A stretch of 64,000 nucleotides of DNA from Stenotrophomonas sp046736075. Its GTDB lineage: Bacteria; Pseudomonadota; Gammaproteobacteria; Xanthomonadales; Xanthomonadaceae. Positions 8,847-21,084 of the stretch are shown here, one piece after another. The stretch is from positions 3,596,001-3,660,000 of the forward strand of contig NZ_CP177163.1 in NCBI RefSeq assembly GCF_046736075.1, written 5' to 3'. The translations under genes were made by a program, and so were the position numbers. The notes under the pieces are model-generated. The model saw only the letters and a program-made list of their open reading frames with translations. It had not been told where the DNA came from and did no database searches. Numbering within the stretch: the stretch's first letter is position 1; each line of letters begins with the position of its first letter.

Positions 8847-9605
8847 ATGCGCATCGACGTCATCACGTTGTTCCCCGAGTTCATGGCGCAGTCGGCCGCG
8901 CTGGGCGTGGTCGGCCGTGCCGCCGAACGCGGCCTGCTCGACCTGCATGGCTGGAATCCGCGCGATTACGCCGAAGGCAATTACCGCCGGGTGGACGACC
9001 GTCCGTTCGGCGGCGGCCCCGGCATGGTCATGCTGATCGAGCCGCTGCGCGCCTGCCTGGCCGCGGCCAAGGCGGCCGATCCGGCGCCGGCGCCGGTGAT
9101 CTACCTGAGCCCGCAGGGCAAGCCGCTGACCCAGGCCAAGGTCCGGGAACTGGCGGCGCTGCCGCGCATGATCCTGCTGTGCGGACGGTATGAAGGCGTG
9201 GACGAACGTTTCCTGGCGGCCGAGGTCACCGAGGAAATCTCGATCGGCGACTACGTGCTGTCCGGCGGCGAGCTTGGCGCGGCGGTCATCGTTGATGCCG
9301 TGACCCGGCTGCAGGAAGGCGCGCTCGGCGATGCCGAATCGGCTGCCCAGGACAGTTTCGAAGGCCCGCAGGGGCTGCTGGACTGCCCGCACTACAGTCA
9401 TCCGGCACAGCATGAATGGGGTCCCGTCCCCGATGTGCTGCGCTCGGGCAACCATGCCGCCATCGCCCGCTGGCGCCGCCAGCAGTCGCTGCTGCGGACC
9501 TGGTTGCGTCGCCCGGACCTGCTGGACGAAAGCCAGTTGTCCAAGGCCGACCGGCTCCTGCTGGAGCAGGCCCGGCAGGCCCACACCGGAGACCCCGCCC
9601 CCTAG
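8847..9605 (+). CDS. trmD: tRNA (guanine37-N1)-methyltransferase TrmD
   Basis: A 252-residue SPOUT (trefoil-knot) methyltransferase that makes m1G37 in tRNAs reading CNN and some other codons, using S-adenosylmethionine, and so prevents +1 frameshifts. The start MRIDVITLFPEF is the family signature; the knot contains LLCGRYEGVDERF and EISIGDYVLSGGE. The frame is open upstream into rimM, but the conserved start is the ATG at 8847, 5 bases after the rimM stop, so the two are probably translationally linked. Confidence 0.98.
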   Translation: MRIDVITLFPEFMAQSAALGVVGRAAERGLLDLHGWNPRDYAEGNYRRVDDRPFGGGPGMVMLIEPLRACLAAAKAADPAPAPVIYLSPQGKPLTQAKVRELAALPRMILLCGRYEGVDERFLAAEVTEEISIGDYVLSGGELGAAVIVDAVTRLQEGALGDAESAAQDSFEGPQGLLDCPHYSHPAQHEWGPVPDVLRSGNHAAIARWRRQQSLLRTWLRRPDLLDESQLSKADRLLLEQARQAHTGDPAP

Positions 9606-9761
9606 CGTGGCGGCGGTTCCTGGATTAGAATGCGGGATTGCCATCGGCCCTTTTCGGGCTGGCTGGCGGAATCCCTACAAAAAAACGTGCAGCACAGTCC
9701 GGTGACTGCATGAGCCCACGTTGTCGAACGACACGACCACCCGAACACTATCGGTGCACCC
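9606..9761 (+). promoter_or_regulatory. Structured leader before rplS
   Basis: A 156-base non-coding stretch inside the operon. It contains the hairpins GCCC-TTTTC-GGGC (about 9657-9669) and CAGTC-CGGT-GACTG (9695-9708), with an A7 run (9679-9685) between them. TAGAAT at 9626-9631 could be a -10 box for an internal promoter, without a clear -35. The spacing and structure fit a regulatory leader for L19, but no known leader family is recognised. Confidence 0.4.
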
Positions 9762-10169
9762 ATGAGCAAGCTGAACAAGACCATTCTTTCGGATTTCGAA
9801 TCCGCCCAGATTACCCGTGAGCTGCCGAAGTTCAGCCAGGGTGACACCGTCGTCGTCAACGTGAAGGTGAAGGAAGGCAACCGTGAGCGCGTGCAGGCTT
9901 ACGAAGGCGTCGTGATCGGCACCAAGAATGCCGGCCTGAACTCGGCCTTCACCGTCCGCAAGATCTCGCACGGCTACGGCGTCGAGCGCGTCTTCCAGAC
10001 CCACAGCGCCATCATCGACTCGGTCGAAGTGAAGCGTCGTGGTAAGGTCCGCGCCGGCAAGCTGTACTACCTGCGTGGCCTGGAAGGCAAGGCTGCCCGC
10101 ATCAAGGAAGATCTGGCTGCCGCTGCGCAGGCCAAGGCTGCCCGCCTGGCTGCGAAGGCCGCCCAGTAA
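9762..10169 (+). CDS. rplS: 50S ribosomal protein L19
   Basis: A 135-residue L19, located at the 30S-50S interface. The pattern FSQGDTVVVNVKVKEGNRERVQAYEGVVI and GVERVFQTHSAIIDSVEVKRRGKVRAGKLYYLR is diagnostic. The last 25 residues form an Ala/Lys-rich tail (AAAAQAKAARLAAKAAQ) longer than in E. coli, common in Xanthomonads. It ends the rpsP operon and is followed by a strong terminator. Confidence 0.98.
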   Translation: MSKLNKTILSDFESAQITRELPKFSQGDTVVVNVKVKEGNRERVQAYEGVVIGTKNAGLNSAFTVRKISHGYGVERVFQTHSAIIDSVEVKRRGKVRAGKLYYLRGLEGKAARIKEDLAAAAQAKAARLAAKAAQ

Positions 10170-10211
10170 TTCCGGCGCGGTGTACCGGCCTACGGCCGGT
10201 ACCTGCCCAAC

Positions 10212-10237
10212 AAACGGCCACCTTCGGGTGGCCGTTT
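10212..10237 (+). terminator. Intrinsic terminator of the rpsP operon
   Basis: A perfect 11-bp stem (AAACGGCCACC / GGTGGCCGTTT) closed by a stable TTCG tetraloop, 43 bases after rplS. The A/T ends of the stem let it work in both directions, also for the convergent MATE gene. Confidence 0.85.
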
Positions 10238-10253
10238 GCGTTTGGCGATCCGT

Positions 10254-11714
10254 TTACGGGCGTGCCGGTGCCGCAGGGTCCGGATCGGCCACCGGCGAGG
10301 GCGGCATCGACGGGACTTCGGCCGGTGCGGCCAGTTCCTCGCGATGGGTGGGCAGCATGCGCGCCTTGCGCCACCCGCCCCAGCGGTAATAGCCCAGCGA
10401 CAGCAGCATCGCGAAGAACGAACTGACCGGGAAGCTCCACCACACCGCGTCGGCGCCCAGGTACGGCTGCATGCCCTCGGCGAACGGCACGCGGATGCCC
10501 CACAGCGACACCGCCAGGATCAGCAGCGGCGGAATCACCGCACCGGTGGAGCGCACCACCCCGGAAATCACGAAGTTCACGCCGAAGAACAGGAACGACC
10601 ACACCGCGATGTGGTTCAGGTGCCGCGCCACGTCGAGCGCCTGGCTGCCGTCGGGCAGGAACAGCGCCAGCGTGTAGCGGTCGAGCAGGATCAGCGGCAG
10701 GATCAGCGCGCCGGTGAGCAGGAAGTTGTAGAGCACGCCGCTGCGTGCGGTGCCGCGCACGCGGTCCCAGTTGCCGGCGCCCACGTTCTGCGCAGCCATC
10801 GAGGAGCAGGCCGCGCCGATCGCCATCGCCGGCATCTGCACGTAGGTCCACAACTGCAGCGAGGCGCCGTACGCGGCGGCGGTGTCGGTGCCGTAGCCGT
10901 TGACGATGCTCACCGTGACGATCATCGACAGCGAGATGAGCACCATCTGCAGGCCCATCGGGATGCCCTTGACCACCAGTGCGCGCAGGATTTCGGTATC
11001 GATCTTGAACAGCGCCATGTCCTTGCGGCCTAGCCACAGCACGTGCCGCTTGTTGCGCATGTACAGCAGCAGGCCAAGCAGCGCGGCGGTCTGGGCGATC
11101 AGGGTGGCCCACGCGGCACCGGCGATGCCCAGTTCCGGGAACGGGCCGATGCCGAAGATCAGCAGCGGGTTGAAGCCGATGTCCAGCACCACCGACAGCA
11201 GCAGGAAGCGGAACGGCGTGCGCGAGTCGCCGACGCCGCGCAGCGCCGAACTCAGGAAGGCGAACGCGTACAGCGTGGGCATCGCCAGGAAGATGATGCG
11301 CAGGTAGGCCTCGGCCAGCGGCAGCGACGCGGCGGGCGTACCCATCGCGGCCAGCAGGGGGTGGGACAGCCACCAGCCGGCGATGGCGATCACCACCGAG
11401 AGCCCGATGAAGAAGGTGGCGCTGGTGCCCATCACGCGACGTGCCTGCGGCAGGTCGCGCGCGCCCATCGCCTGGCCGATCAGGATGGTGGCGGCCATGC
11501 CGATGCCGAACACCGAGCCGATCAGGAAGAACATGATGCTGTTGGCGTTCGCGGTGGCGGTCAACGCCGCCTCCCCAAGGAAACGCCCGACCCAGATCGC
11601 ATTCACCGAGCCGTTCAGCGACTGGGCGATGTTGCCGGCCAGGATCGGCAGCGCGAACAGGAACAGGTTGCGCCCGATCGGGCCGGTGGTCAGGTCAAGC
11701 GGCGCTTTGGCCAT
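10254..11714 (-). CDS. MATE family multidrug efflux transporter
   Basis: A 486-residue protein with twelve predicted membrane helices in two related halves, as in the MATE (NorM/DinF-like) family, which expel cationic drugs in exchange for Na+ or H+. It starts with a cytoplasmic GPIGRNLFLFALPILAGNIAQSLNG, typical of the first MATE helix, and contains SALRGVGDSRTPF and ISGVVRSTGAVIPPLL, the equivalent loops of the two halves. The last 35 residues are a Pro/Ala-rich cytoplasmic tail. It converges with rplS and lies 64 bases from a divergent lipoprotein gene. Substrates cannot be read from sequence. Confidence 0.92.
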   Translation of the reverse strand: MAKAPLDLTTGPIGRNLFLFALPILAGNIAQSLNGSVNAIWVGRFLGEAALTATANANSIMFFLIGSVFGIGMAATILIGQAMGARDLPQARRVMGTSATFFIGLSVVIAIAGWWLSHPLLAAMGTPAASLPLAEAYLRIIFLAMPTLYAFAFLSSALRGVGDSRTPFRFLLLSVVLDIGFNPLLIFGIGPFPELGIAGAAWATLIAQTAALLGLLLYMRNKRHVLWLGRKDMALFKIDTEILRALVVKGIPMGLQMVLISLSMIVTVSIVNGYGTDTAAAYGASLQLWTYVQMPAMAIGAACSSMAAQNVGAGNWDRVRGTARSGVLYNFLLTGALILPLILLDRYTLALFLPDGSQALDVARHLNHIAVWSFLFFGVNFVISGVVRSTGAVIPPLLILAVSLWGIRVPFAEGMQPYLGADAVWWSFPVSSFFAMLLSLGYYRWGGWRKARMLPTHREELAAPAEVPSMPPSPVADPDPAAPARP

Positions 11715-11778
11715 GTGCTCTGGAGATCAGGCTCTGGGAGCGGCACACTAGCACCAAGCCCGTCAGCGGGATATCGCC

Positions 11779-12081
11779 ATGCCACACCTGTTCCCCCTGC
11801 GCCTTCGGGCCACTGCACACGTGCCTGTATGGGCGCGCACCTGCGCCGCGCTCTTGATTGCCGGCGCGCTGGCCGCATGTTCGAGTACGGACCGCCTGGG
11901 CGATGCCCAGGTACGGCCGATGGACCGACCGGAATGCCAGGTCGGCAGCCAGCGCCGCGATCTGGATGCCGGAGTACCGGTACTGATCGGTGGCACCGGT
12001 TGCCGCGGCAACCCGGACGCACCGCAACCGATGAATCGACGACCGGCCAACGCCGTGGAGCTGGGCAAGCAGAATGACTGA
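11779..12081 (+). CDS. Small putative lipoprotein overlapping hslR
   Basis: A 100-residue protein with an N-terminal hydrophobic segment (LLIAGALAAC) ending in the lipobox LAAC near residues 31-34. The mature part of about 67 residues is polar, with two further cysteines (PECQ, GCRGN), and has no known motif. The first 20 residues are unusual for a signal peptide, and an in-frame GTG at 11821 is an alternative start. Its last 8 bases overlap hslR, implying co-transcription. Confidence 0.55.
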   Translation: MPHLFPLRLRATAHVPVWARTCAALLIAGALAACSSTDRLGDAQVRPMDRPECQVGSQRRDLDAGVPVLIGGTGCRGNPDAPQPMNRRPANAVELGKQND

Positions 12082-12478
12082 CGCAACACCCGTGGCCGCC
12101 GTGCGGCTGGATGTCTGGTTGTGGGCGGCGCGCTTTTTCAAGACCCGCAGCCTGGCCAAGCAGGCGGTGGAGACCGGCAAGGTTGACGTGGCCGGGCAGC
12201 GCCCGAAGTCCTCGCGCGCGGTGCGCGTGGGCGAGCAGCTGCAGATCAACCGCGGCGATGAAACCTATGACGTGCAGGTGCGCGGCCTGAGCGATCTGCG
12301 CGGGCCGGCGCCGGTGGCGCAGCAGCTGTATGAGGAAAGCGAAGCGTCGCGCGCACGACGTGCCGAGCTGCATGCGCAGCGCGCCGCGGCGAAGAATGGC
12401 TACCAGCCGCCGGAGCACAAGCCGGACAAACGTGCGCGACGGTTGATCCGGGCGTTGGGGGATATCGACGCGATCTGA
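12074..12478 (+). CDS. hslR: Heat shock protein 15 (S4-domain RNA-binding protein)
   Basis: A 134-residue Hsp15-type protein that binds stalled 50S subunits carrying nascent chains after heat stress and helps recycle them. The N-terminal S4 domain reads VRLDVWLWAARFFKTRSLAKQAVETGKVDVAG (about residues 10-41), the family signature; the C-terminal part is basic (RARRAELHAQRAAAK, KPDKRARRLIR). Its start overlaps the upstream lipoprotein gene by 8 bases. A SMAG-type palindrome pair follows directly after its stop. Confidence 0.9.
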   Translation: MTDATPVAAVRLDVWLWAARFFKTRSLAKQAVETGKVDVAGQRPKSSRAVRVGEQLQINRGDETYDVQVRGLSDLRGPAPVAQQLYEESEASRARRAELHAQRAAAKNGYQPPEHKPDKRARRLIRALGDIDAI

Positions 12479-12534
12479 GTGCCGGCCCGCAGCCGGCACC
12501 CACAGCATCGGTAGTGCCGACCGTTGGTCGGCAC
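12479..12534. repeat. Pair of SMAG/REP-type palindromes between hslR and katG
   Basis: First element: GTGCCGGC / GCCGGCAC (12479-12486 / 12492-12499). Second element: GTAG followed by GTGCCGACC-GTT-GGTCGGCAC (12511-12534), a perfect 9-bp stem. The GTAG header and GTGCCG...CGGCAC stem are the form described as SMAG elements in Stenotrophomonas maltophilia. They lie between two convergent genes and may protect or end both transcripts. Confidence 0.8.
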
Positions 12535-12547
12535 CCACCGCAATCCA

Positions 12548-14776
<2,229 letters not shown>

Positions 14777-14934
14777 GGGCATCTACCTGTGTACCAGCGA
14801 ATGGGAAGCCGCCGCGTCGGGGCGCGGAGGGCGATGTCGGTGGGCGCGCGTTCCCGCAGGAGCCGCGTCGCCGCCAGGCCCCGGCGGCTGCCGGGGCGTG
14901 CCGTGACGGCATGCAGACACGTTAAGCACGCGCG

Positions 14935-14984
14935 TTCATTCGGTAAATTCGAATGAATCAACCAAAGTGATAGCTACAGCCTAT
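14935..14984. promoter_or_regulatory. Palindromes in the katG upstream region
   Basis: A perfect inverted repeat TTCATTCG-N7-CGAATGAA (14935-14957) is followed by ATAG-N7-CTAT (14970-14984), which has the spacing of one half of an OxyR site but only part of its inner consensus. Both lie 160-210 bases upstream of katG. Function is inferred, not shown. Confidence 0.35.
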
Positions 14985-15000
14985 TTCTACGGCGCGGCAC

Positions 15001-15612
15001 TCAGCGTTTGCCGCCTAGCAGCCCGCCACCGAGCTTGAGCAGGTCGCCGATGCCGAGCTGACCATCGCCATCCTGGTCCAGCACCGAGGTCAGCAGCCCG
15101 CCGCTGCTGGCGGCCTGGGCTTCCTGTCCGAGCGCCTGGCTGAGCTGGGCCGGGTTGCCGCCGTTGGCGAAGCGCTGGGCGAGGTAGGACATCACGATCG
15201 GCGCGAGAATGGCCAGCAGCTGGCTGGTCTTGCTGCTGTCCAGGCCGGTTGCCTGGCTCAGGCCCTGGGCGGCCCGGTCGCTGTTGCCACCGAACACATG
15301 GCCAAGGATGCCTGCGCCATCGGTGGCACTGCCGCCACCGCCGCCGCCGAGCACGCTGCCCAGCAGGCCACCCAGATCGAAACCGCCGCCCCCGCCGCCG
15401 GCGTGGTCGCGCTGCAGAGCCCCGAGCAGGGCTTCGGCGCCCTGCGGCTGCTGGGCGTTGCGGCCCATTGCGCCCATCAGCAGCGGCAGTGCCGCACCGA
15501 TCGCGCCGCTGGCCTGGTTGGGGTCGATGCCCAGTTGCTGGGAGACCTGCTGCAGGCCTTGGCCCTGCTGCAGTTGCTGGAAGAGGGAAGCGGCGAGCGA
15601 TTCGTTGTTCAC
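15001..15612 (-). CDS. DUF937 (YidB-like) protein with a C-terminal EF-hand-like motif
   Basis: A protein of about 203 residues read from a GTG (15610-15612) with GGAG six bases upstream; the frame extends further but lacks a better start. It matches the DUF937/YidB style: Gln/Ala/Gly-rich helices (SLFQQLQQGQGLQQVSQQLG, LLMGAMGRNAQQ) separated by glycine-rich runs (GGGGGGFDLGGLLG). The C-terminal DQDGDGQLGIGD (residues about 179-190) has acidic residues at positions 1, 3, 5 and 12 of an EF-hand loop, suggesting calcium binding. No signal peptide. Function unknown. Confidence 0.8.
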   Translation of the reverse strand: MNNESLAASLFQQLQQGQGLQQVSQQLGIDPNQASGAIGAALPLLMGAMGRNAQQPQGAEALLGALQRDHAGGGGGGFDLGGLLGSVLGGGGGGSATDGAGILGHVFGGNSDRAAQGLSQATGLDSSKTSQLLAILAPIVMSYLAQRFANGGNPAQLSQALGQEAQAASSGGLLTSVLDQDGDGQLGIGDLLKLGGGLLGGKR

Positions 15613-15690
15613 GGCGGACTCCGGAGCAGGGATGGGAACCGGCCGAGCATAACGCCGCGTCCACGACGGGAATGCGAAGGCGTCACGCGG

Positions 15691-15719
15691 GGCAGCGCCG
15701 GCCAACGGCCGGCACTGCA
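15691..15719. repeat. SMAG/REP-like palindrome between the DUF937 gene and mutS
   Basis: Stem GCCGGCC / GGCCGGC (15697-15703 / 15707-15713) with an AAC loop, flanked by GCAG / CTGC. It is a variant of the same repeat family seen at 12.5 and 57.1 kb. Confidence 0.6.
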
Positions 15720-15727
15720 GGAGGACC

Positions 15728-18349
<2,622 letters not shown>

Positions 18350-18639
18350 GAGGGGTTCCTACGGGTTGTAGCGGTCGGTCCGGGTCACGAGAGGCAAGTG
18401 GCGGTGTTCATTGTTGCGCCGCGGTTGCGGCGGTCACTCAAACGGGATCAGACTGATGTTGCGACGGACATACAGCGGATCGACCATGTATACGGTTGTT
18501 GCGACGGAGGCAGATGCCCCGCGTCGCAGAGGCACTAAGTTTAAGCTGACCTACCGGCGAATCTGCGAATTGGGCGTGGCCAGAGGCCCGGTGAGGGTCC
18601 GCAAGGCCGGGCCATCATCGCCCGCGCGCGGCAGCGGAA
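18350..18639. other. Gap between mutS and the restriction-gene remnant
   Basis: No convincing gene. A TTGCGACGGA repeat occurs twice about 30 bases apart (about 18470-18510). The right part could still hold decayed coding sequence of the adjacent remnant, since a basic helix-like frame (RAIIARARQRKQ, around 18610-18645) leads into it with a frame change. Confidence 0.4.
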
Positions 18640-19091
18640 GCAGGGGGGCCATATCCGGCGCATCCCTGTTACCGGGGCGGCACCTGCCGGTTCCACAAGC
18701 ACTACTACCCCTTTGTGGGCGATCTTCAGTGGAGGACCGCCAGCGACAAGGTAGGCGAGGAGTTCTCGTGCGCCCAAGCCATCGATCAGCTGGACGAGGT
18801 GGAGTTCTGGGCCCGCAACCAGATAGGCAAGAGCCAGTTCTGGATGCCGACATCCAAGCAGCGCACCTCCCCGGATTTCGTCGCCCGACGCGAGGACGGC
18901 CCCATGTTGGTTGTTGAATGCAAAGGTGGTGACCGCTACTCCGCAGACACCCAAAAGGAGAAGCGCATGATCGGGAGCTGTGGGCCAAGAAGAGCAATGG
19001 CCGAGGCGTCTACCTCATGGCCCAGTTGAAGGATGAGAAGGGCAACAGCGTGACCGGGCAACGTCAGGCTGCCATCCAGACGAAGAGATAA
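18640..19091 (+). pseudogene. Remnant of a type III restriction enzyme Res-like helicase/nuclease (C-terminal end)
   Basis: The frame read through 18661 gives YPAHPCYRG, RFHKHYYPFVGDL, EEFSCAQAIDQL, VEFWARNQIG, PDFVARREDG and MLVVECKGG. This order is that of the C-terminal PD-(D/E)xK end of DEAD-box type III restriction (Res) subunits. After EKRMIG the frame is lost: shifting by one base at about 18973 restores ELWAKKSNGRGVYLMAQLKD and runs to the TAA at 19089-19091. The gene has therefore lost its helicase part (several hundred residues) and carries a one-base deletion. It is a relic of a defence system at the left end of the insert carrying the type VI effector cassette. Confidence 0.7.
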
Positions 19092-19139
19092 CCAGGCAGT
19101 CATGGAAAACAAAGATCTGAACCGTTACTTGGGCGCTGC

Positions 19140-19424
19140 CTACGTCCTTCTCGCGCAGGACGGGCAGGCGGAGGCGGCATCTGAGCCCCGGACCAGTACG
19201 GCTGAAAGGGTACCCTCGGCATCATGCAACTTGGAAGTGATGGTCTTTGCACTCCCATTCAGCTCAATCAGAATGGCTGCTCCGCTCGTTTCATCCAACC
19301 GATCGATCAGGTGGCGTCGTTGTTCGCTTGGGAACAAGATGTAGTCATGGCAAGGCGACCAGCGCATCACCTCAGCGTCTTCCTCAAGAGCGCCTTCCCG
19401 AAATAGCGGATGCACTACGCCCAT
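19140..19424 (-). CDS. Possible small hypothetical protein
   Basis: A 94-residue open frame with protein-like composition (LFPSEQRRHLIDRLDETSGAAILIELNGSAKT). A GTG about 19 codons in, with GAGGAA eight bases upstream, is a better-supported start than the ATG at 19424. No domain is recognised, and it lies in an area of decayed genes, so it may be non-functional. Confidence 0.25.
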   Translation of the reverse strand: MGVVHPLFREGALEEDAEVMRWSPCHDYILFPSEQRRHLIDRLDETSGAAILIELNGSAKTITSKLHDAEGTLSAVLVRGSDAASACPSCARRT

Positions 19425-19755
19425 CGAGGTTATCGAGTTGGCCTTATGTGGAGATAGCGATCAACTACATATACTGGGTGTCGGTGGCAAGCAGAGATAC
19501 GACGATAATTGCGATGTGGCTTGTGGGCTTTGTTCGGTACGATGCCCCCCGCCAGATTGAAGGACCACTTTTTGGCGGTATGAGCGCCGCACTCTATGCG
19601 CCTCCACACCACGACGACGCAATTTCCTCACAACGCGGAGTGTCGACCCAAGCTTGGGGCGCCGGACCGGTCCTACTCGAGGCTAATAACTCCGGTTCCG
19701 GCTGCAGGAGGCGAAGCTGACGGGAGCCGTTGCCTCTGGTCAGGGGTAGGGAAAT

Positions 19756-19773
19756 CCCCACCCATCAGTGGGG
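19756..19773. promoter_or_regulatory. Hairpin upstream of the PAAR gene
   Basis: CCCCAC-N6-GTGGGG, a perfect 6-bp stem, flanked on both sides by copies of GGGGTAGG(G)AAA (19743-19754 and 19770-19780). It is about 75 bases before the PAAR start. It could be an operator for the cassette or an upstream terminator. Confidence 0.35.
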
Positions 19774-19847
19774 TAGGAAACTCAGCCCCAGCTCGCTATC
19801 TTGTGGGATATGCAAGCTCGAACCGTTTGCTCTCCGTGGAGGCAGTT

Positions 19848-20270
19848 ATGGGACGATTGATCGTCGTAGAAGGGGACGCGACCAATAGCGGTGGGCGTGT
19901 CATCACCGGTTCTGCTTTCACTGACATCGATGGACGTGCGGTTGCACGCGTAGGAGACAAGGCCTCTTGCCCTGCGCATAAAGGCATATTCCCGATCATC
20001 AGCGGGGACATCTCACTGATCATTGATGGTCAGCCGGCGGCCCGGGATAAGGATAGGCTGGCATGTGGGTGTAGCCTCATTGCTGGGGCCCAACAGATGG
20101 TCCACATCGATGCAGGCGGCGCGCCAAGGCTCTCCTCCCCTACACAAGGTCTGGCTCTGGGCCTGGCCCAGGCATCCCCTCTTGCTGCTTCTCTGAGCGG
20201 CAAAGCGGCCGTCTGTGAAGAGTGCCTAATAGCAGCTGCCAAAAACGGAGCGGTCTTTCTGGGACGTTAA
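19848..20270 (+). CDS. PAAR-domain protein (type VI secretion spike tip)
   Basis: A 140-residue protein whose first 90 residues form a PAAR domain: RLIVVEGDATNSGGRVITGS, then GDKASCPAHKG and PAARDKDRLACGCSLIAGAQQ, with the Cys/His positions that bind zinc at the sharp tip of the VgrG spike. The C-terminal 50 residues are a short Ala/Leu-rich extension with CEEC, without a toxin domain. GGAGG five bases before the ATG supports the start. It opens a five-gene cassette in which it should carry the separate toxin encoded three genes later. No VgrG, Hcp or sheath genes are in the window, so the apparatus must be elsewhere. Confidence 0.88.
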   Translation: MGRLIVVEGDATNSGGRVITGSAFTDIDGRAVARVGDKASCPAHKGIFPIISGDISLIIDGQPAARDKDRLACGCSLIAGAQQMVHIDAGGAPRLSSPTQGLALGLAQASPLAASLSGKAAVCEECLIAAAKNGAVFLGR

Positions 20271-20272
20271 GC

Positions 20273-20725
20273 ATGGACTATGCAATCGTGGATACCGCCG
20301 GCCGCCCGGATGCCGCGCTGGCCTTGCGCCGATACGCAGACGGGCATATGGCGCGCTCTTTGTTCGCACGTCAACCGGAAGCGGGGCATATGGGTGTCGG
20401 GCCGTGGTTGATCCGGCTGGACGACAGCCCCGCGATGCGAAGCTGGCTTGACCCAATCGACCGTCAACTTGGTGCGGTGGGGCGATTATCCAGCGACAAT
20501 GATTTTGATGTGGTGTTTAGGCACTTGGAGGCGCGTTTGGATATGCGCTTGATGGACGGAAGGCTGGCGCTGTTCCGCTTCTGGGATGGACGTGCCCTGT
20601 ACCGTGTTTGGAGGGTTATGACGCCGGAGCAGAGAAGAGCATTCTTGGGGCCCTTTACACGCTGGTCCGTGCGCCTGCCGAACAATACTTGGGAGCTGGA
20701 TCGCTCAATACTGGAGACTGCCTGA
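20273..20725 (+). CDS. DUF4123 type VI effector chaperone (TecT-like)
   Basis: A 150-residue protein with the DUF4123 pattern: an N-terminal DYAIVDTAG strand, LFARQPEAGHMGVGPWLIRLDD, then a mid-part RLDMRLMDGRLALFRFWDGRAL that is typical of the family, ending in FTRWSVRLPNNTWE. DUF4123 proteins bind type VI effectors and load them on VgrG or PAAR tips. It starts 2 bases after the PAAR stop and overlaps the next gene (TGATG). Position and family match TecT, the chaperone of the TseT effector in Pseudomonas aeruginosa. Confidence 0.85.
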   Translation: MDYAIVDTAGRPDAALALRRYADGHMARSLFARQPEAGHMGVGPWLIRLDDSPAMRSWLDPIDRQLGAVGRLSSDNDFDVVFRHLEARLDMRLMDGRLALFRFWDGRALYRVWRVMTPEQRRAFLGPFTRWSVRLPNNTWELDRSILETA

Positions 20726-21084
20726 TGTTGGAGTTGGACGCCCGCCAAGAGGCGTTGCTGCGCCTTCCCGATCCCTTCGAATTTCTTCCAAAACTTGCAG
20801 CCGAGATTCGCCGGGACATGCCAGAGCGCGTGTTTGGTTTAAGCGATCATGCCCTTCTGGCTGAGACGGATCGCTGTTACTCCTACGCATCCCATGAGCT
20901 GGGTATCACCAAGGTGTCGTTGCTCGTGGCGTGGACGAAGACAGATGTGGGCAGCGGCGGGGAGCTTCATCGTAGCGCCGAGGTTGATATCGCCATGCGC
21001 CATGCCAAAGACCCAAACGTTAAGGCGGCTGACCTGCTGGGGGCCCTGGTCGCCCTGCATCGCTGGCCCAAAGGAGACGTGTAG
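20725..21084 (+). CDS. Small protein in the co-chaperone position of the TseT-like cassette
   Basis: A 119-residue soluble acidic protein (LRLPDPFEFLPKLAAEIRRDMPERV). I do not recognise a domain in it. Its place between the DUF4123 gene and the nuclease toxin equals that of co-TecT1 in the Pseudomonas TseT module, a small protein needed to free the toxin from its chaperone; that role is inferred from gene order and size only. It overlaps its upstream neighbour by one base (TGATG) and its downstream neighbour by one base (TAGTG), so the set is translationally coupled. Confidence 0.75.
   Translation: MLELDARQEALLRLPDPFEFLPKLAAEIRRDMPERVFGLSDHALLAETDRCYSYASHELGITKVSLLVAWTKTDVGSGGELHRSAEVDIAMRHAKDPNVKAADLLGALVALHRWPKGDV

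Larger units (their letters stand above)
19092..19847. other. Gap with decayed sequence before the PAAR gene
   Basis: A stretch of about 750 bases with lower GC than the surroundings. An ATG at 19102 starts MENKDLNRYLGAAYVLLAQDGQ, which looks like a genuine gene start, but the continuation does not look coding; it may be a fragment. A possible reverse-strand gene is listed separately. A hairpin and a repeated GGGGTAGG lie at 19741-19780. Confidence 0.4.
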
